Assembly (NCBI GenBank): GCA_963573385.1
Contig: CAUYLG010026720.1
Coordinates: 124,001-188,000 of the forward strand
Direction of reading: 5' to 3'
Source of the DNA: Cacajao melanocephalus
Taxonomy: Eukaryota; Chordata; Mammalia; Primates; Pitheciidae
Length of the DNA stretch: 64,000 nucleotides
The notes under the pieces were generated by a model. That model saw only the letters and a list, made by a program, of their open reading frames with translations, was not told where the DNA came from and made no database searches. Positions 60,120-64,000 of the stretch are shown piece after piece (positions within the stretch are counted from its first letter, which is position 1; each line of letters begins with the position of its first letter). The position numbers and the translations under genes are program-made.

Positions 60120-60340
60120 CATGATTTAAACACTTGCATTATATTAAAGCATATGGTGGTACCACCTATTCTCCTATTGTTAGAAATGGAAGTTATTTAA
60201 AATATTCCATTATTATAAATAGTCTCATAAACATTTTCCTCTATAAATGTTTGTGCACATATTCCTAGAAGTAGATTACTAGGTCAAAGAGTATGACTAT
60301 TTTGTAACTTGTGATATAAACTGGAAAAGCTCAGTCTTTT
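60120..60340 (-). mobile_element. Possible old L1-like fragment
   Basis: TTCCTAGAAGTAGATTACTAGGTCAAAGAGTATG resembles antisense L1 3' text. Short and diverged. Confidence 0.4.
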
Positions 60341-60703
60341 AAAAAGTGTCTCTAGGCCAATTATGAAATATCAATATTATGAACCAAAGGTTATCCAATT
60401 AATAATTAGCTCATAAAATGGGAGAAATCTAAAATAACTTCTAATACACAGAATGTGAACAGATATCGAATCGAAATATATATATTTGAACATGCTGATG
60501 AATTAAAACATTATCTAGACCAGCTTTTTCTTAGCTGTTCCCATTAATTAAAATAATATATATTAGCTGCCTACCATAAAATTAATTTCAAAATCATATA
60601 CCTGATAGTTCCCAAAATAGGGGAAGCAGGAAGAATACAGATGGGATTCAATTAAAAATAATCTTGAATTAAGAAACACTGAGGTATGTTCAGGGTCAGC
60701 TTA

Positions 60704-62029
<1,326 letters not shown>

Positions 62030-62037
62030 AATACCCA

Positions 62038-62322
62038 GGCCAGGTCTGGTGCTCACATTTGTAATCCCAGCACTTTGGGAGGCCAAGGAGGGAGGATCAC
62101 TTGAGGCCAGGAGTTTGAGACCAGCAACATATCAAGACTCCATTTCTACTTAAAAAAGAAGCTTGGCATGGTGGCACATGTCTGTAGTCTCAGCTACTCA
62201 GGAGGCTGAGGTGAGAGGTTCTGTTGAGCCTGGGAGATTGAGGCTGCAGTGAGCTATGATTGAGCCCCTGCCCTTTGGCCTGGGCAACAGAGCAAAACCT
62301 GTCTCCAAAAGAAAAAAAGAAA
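62038..62322 (+). mobile_element. Alu (old), next to the HNRNPA1 pseudogene tail
   Basis: GGCCAGGTCTGGTGCTCACATTTG start and a diverged right monomer. It starts within about 10 bases of the pseudogene's A-rich end, a common integration spot. Confidence 0.92.
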
Positions 62323-62324
62323 TA

Positions 62325-63420
62325 TCCATATCAAATGAATTAGCTGAATTAAGCCTTATGGATGAAAGCCTCAGCTAGCATTGCTATTTAATATCAAGGT
62401 TTTCCAATAATAAATTGAATATCAGATCTAAATTGCTGCTAAGTGTTCAGTTTCTCTGCCAAGGAAAAGAAACAGAGAAAGGATAGACAGCTTAGCTTCT
62501 ACAATTAAAGAGACAAAAAGCAGGCAACATTATTCCATTAGTAACAACTGCACAAGCAGATCATTATGTGTAATTTTAATGCAGAAATAAATATATCAGT
62601 GTATCCAGACGACATAATGATGCGAATTGATAAAAGAGTTATTTGCAGCCTTCAAAAGATCCATTCTCTTAAAAGAATGGCTACAGTTCTATTCCACCAG
62701 TACCTTTATCCCAACTTCCTCAAGAAGGACCAAAGGATGCGACATTCTACCATTGGTCTTGTATTTAATAATACAGTATGCAGACTTGGTACAAGGGTCT
62801 CAAATTATCACTACTCTAATGATAATTAATGGACTTCATTTGATCGGGAGTAAAAATCTCAAACAAAATCTGGCCTAAATTGGTCTAATTGAGGTTTTAT
62901 TGGCTATGGGTAATAAAGAGGGTGGACATGAGAAAAAAAAAACAAAACTCAACAGAATTGTAGCATTTTGATCTTAATAAAATGCTGGCTTTATGGACTC
63001 ACAAAAAGAACTCTTTCTTTTTTTTACATTCGAAATGGTAATATTGAATTTATAAATGGATTTTGTGTAAAATTCTATGACAAATCCATTCAGAGACAGG
63101 GGCTTGGCTTTGTAGTGCTATCTTAACCTTCGATGAATCTGGAATGCTTTAAGACTATTAAATTAACATTTCCCTGATCTGGCACCTGTGGTCAAGTTAA
63201 TTTGTCAAAAACATTTCTACAGTTTGTCACTGGAAACTGTATTTTCTGACAAGTTAAGCTTAAAATAAAATTGACAAAATCTCATTAATTTCCTCTGAAT
63301 ACCAACCTTGGTTCCATTAAGCTTTTATTATTAAGAACGTCAACAGCCACTCTTTCTTTAACAAGGTCAAGTTCTGATCTGGTGCCTCCAGGATCCTTGC
63401 TATCCTCTCTTAGTAGAAAC
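62325..63420. other. Intron, A/T-rich
   Basis: No element or exon recognised. Confidence 0.45.
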
Positions 63421-63424
63421 TAGA

Positions 63425-63975
63425 GAGGCAGTACAGTGTGATTAAGACCACAAGTTGTGGCATCAGATAGATGTGAGTTCAATTATAAGCAATGCCGCTT
63501 ACTATGTGTGCTTGGACAATTTATTTAAGCTCTGTGAGTCACTATTTCCTCATCTACAAAATGTGGATAATAAAAGTACCTCCTCAAAGAACTGTTGAGA
63601 TGATTCAATAAAACTTTGTGGTCGGGCATGGTGGCTCATGCTTTTAATCCTAGCACTTTGGGAGGCTGAGGCAGTGGGATCACCTGAGGTCAGGAGTTCA
63701 AGACCAGCCTGGCAAAACCCCGTCTCTACTAAAAGTACAAAAATTAGTCAGTCTTGGTGGTGGGCACTGGTACTCCCAGCTACTCAGGAGGCTAAGGTAG
63801 AAGAATCACTTGAACTCAGGAGGCAGAGGTTGCAGTGAGCCACCACTGCACTCCAGGCTGGGTGACAAGAGCAAAACTCCATCTCAAAAAAAAAAAAAAA
63901 CAAAGACTGCATGTGAAGCACTTATCACTGTGCCTAGTCCCACAGTAAATGCTCAAGAAATACTGGTTATTATGA
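63425..63975 (+). repeat. MIR interrupted by an Alu
   Basis: GCAGTACAGTGTGATTAAGACC, CTTACTATGTGTGCTTGGAC, TCCTCATCTACAAAATGTGG, then after the Alu CACTGTGCCTAGTCCCACAG. Confidence 0.75.
63622..63902 (+). mobile_element. Alu
   Basis: GGTCGGGCATGGTGGCTCATGC start; A tail of about 16. It interrupts a MIR (63425-63615 continuing at about 63905-63975 with GTGCCTAGTCCCACAGTAAATGCTC). Confidence 0.94.
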
Positions 63976-64000
63976 TGTTTTTTTCCTACTTTTTATCTCC

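Overview
This is primate nuclear DNA, almost certainly human. It carries about 25 Alu elements at many ages, L1, L2 and MIR fossils, an endogenous retrovirus with paired LTRs, and long introns around short exons. The whole window lies inside one protein-coding gene read on the minus strand: MAPKAP1 (SIN1), the mTORC2 subunit. I recognised it from three exon translations that join in frame. The species cannot be fixed from the sequence alone.

Layout in transcription order (right to left). The exon at 51256-51084 encodes SIN1 residues about 167-223, in the CRIM domain. The exon at 25201-25025 covers about 225-282, the acidic end of CRIM. The exon at 8666-8557 covers about 284-319, the start of the Ras-binding domain. 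Two complete introns of 25,882 and 16,358 bp separate them. Partial introns run off both window ends. No promoter, first exon, last exon or gene polyadenylation site of MAPKAP1 is seen.

The introns hold three insertions worth naming. (1) At 33508-40301 there is an old class I (ERV1-type) provirus, plus orientation. It has two LTRs, a 4-bp ATTC target duplication inside an L2, a tRNA-Arg-type primer binding site, a polypurine tract, and an internal region with no open retroviral gene. Its leader is repeated about three times. (2) Inside that provirus, at 36978-37077, is a near-intact RNY3 (Y RNA) retrocopy with a 12-bp target duplication. (3) At 60704-62029 is a processed HNRNPA1 pseudogene with a lost start codon, frameshifts, deletions and an A-rich 3' end.

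The rest is Alu (about two thirds antisense to the gene), MIR and L2 fossils, L1 3' ends at 42135-43080, 46360-47700 and 52840-54415, microsatellites, a nearly 300-bp purine-rich tract at 18684-18979, and unique intron. A few unique patches (about 7030-7540, 26460-26720, 27290-27640) have motif densities that make them candidates for conserved regulatory elements. That is inference, not demonstrated.

I saw no undescribed coding system. The most unusual structures are the triplicated primer-site and splice-donor leader of the provirus and a degenerate tRNA-like A-box/B-box pair in its interior.
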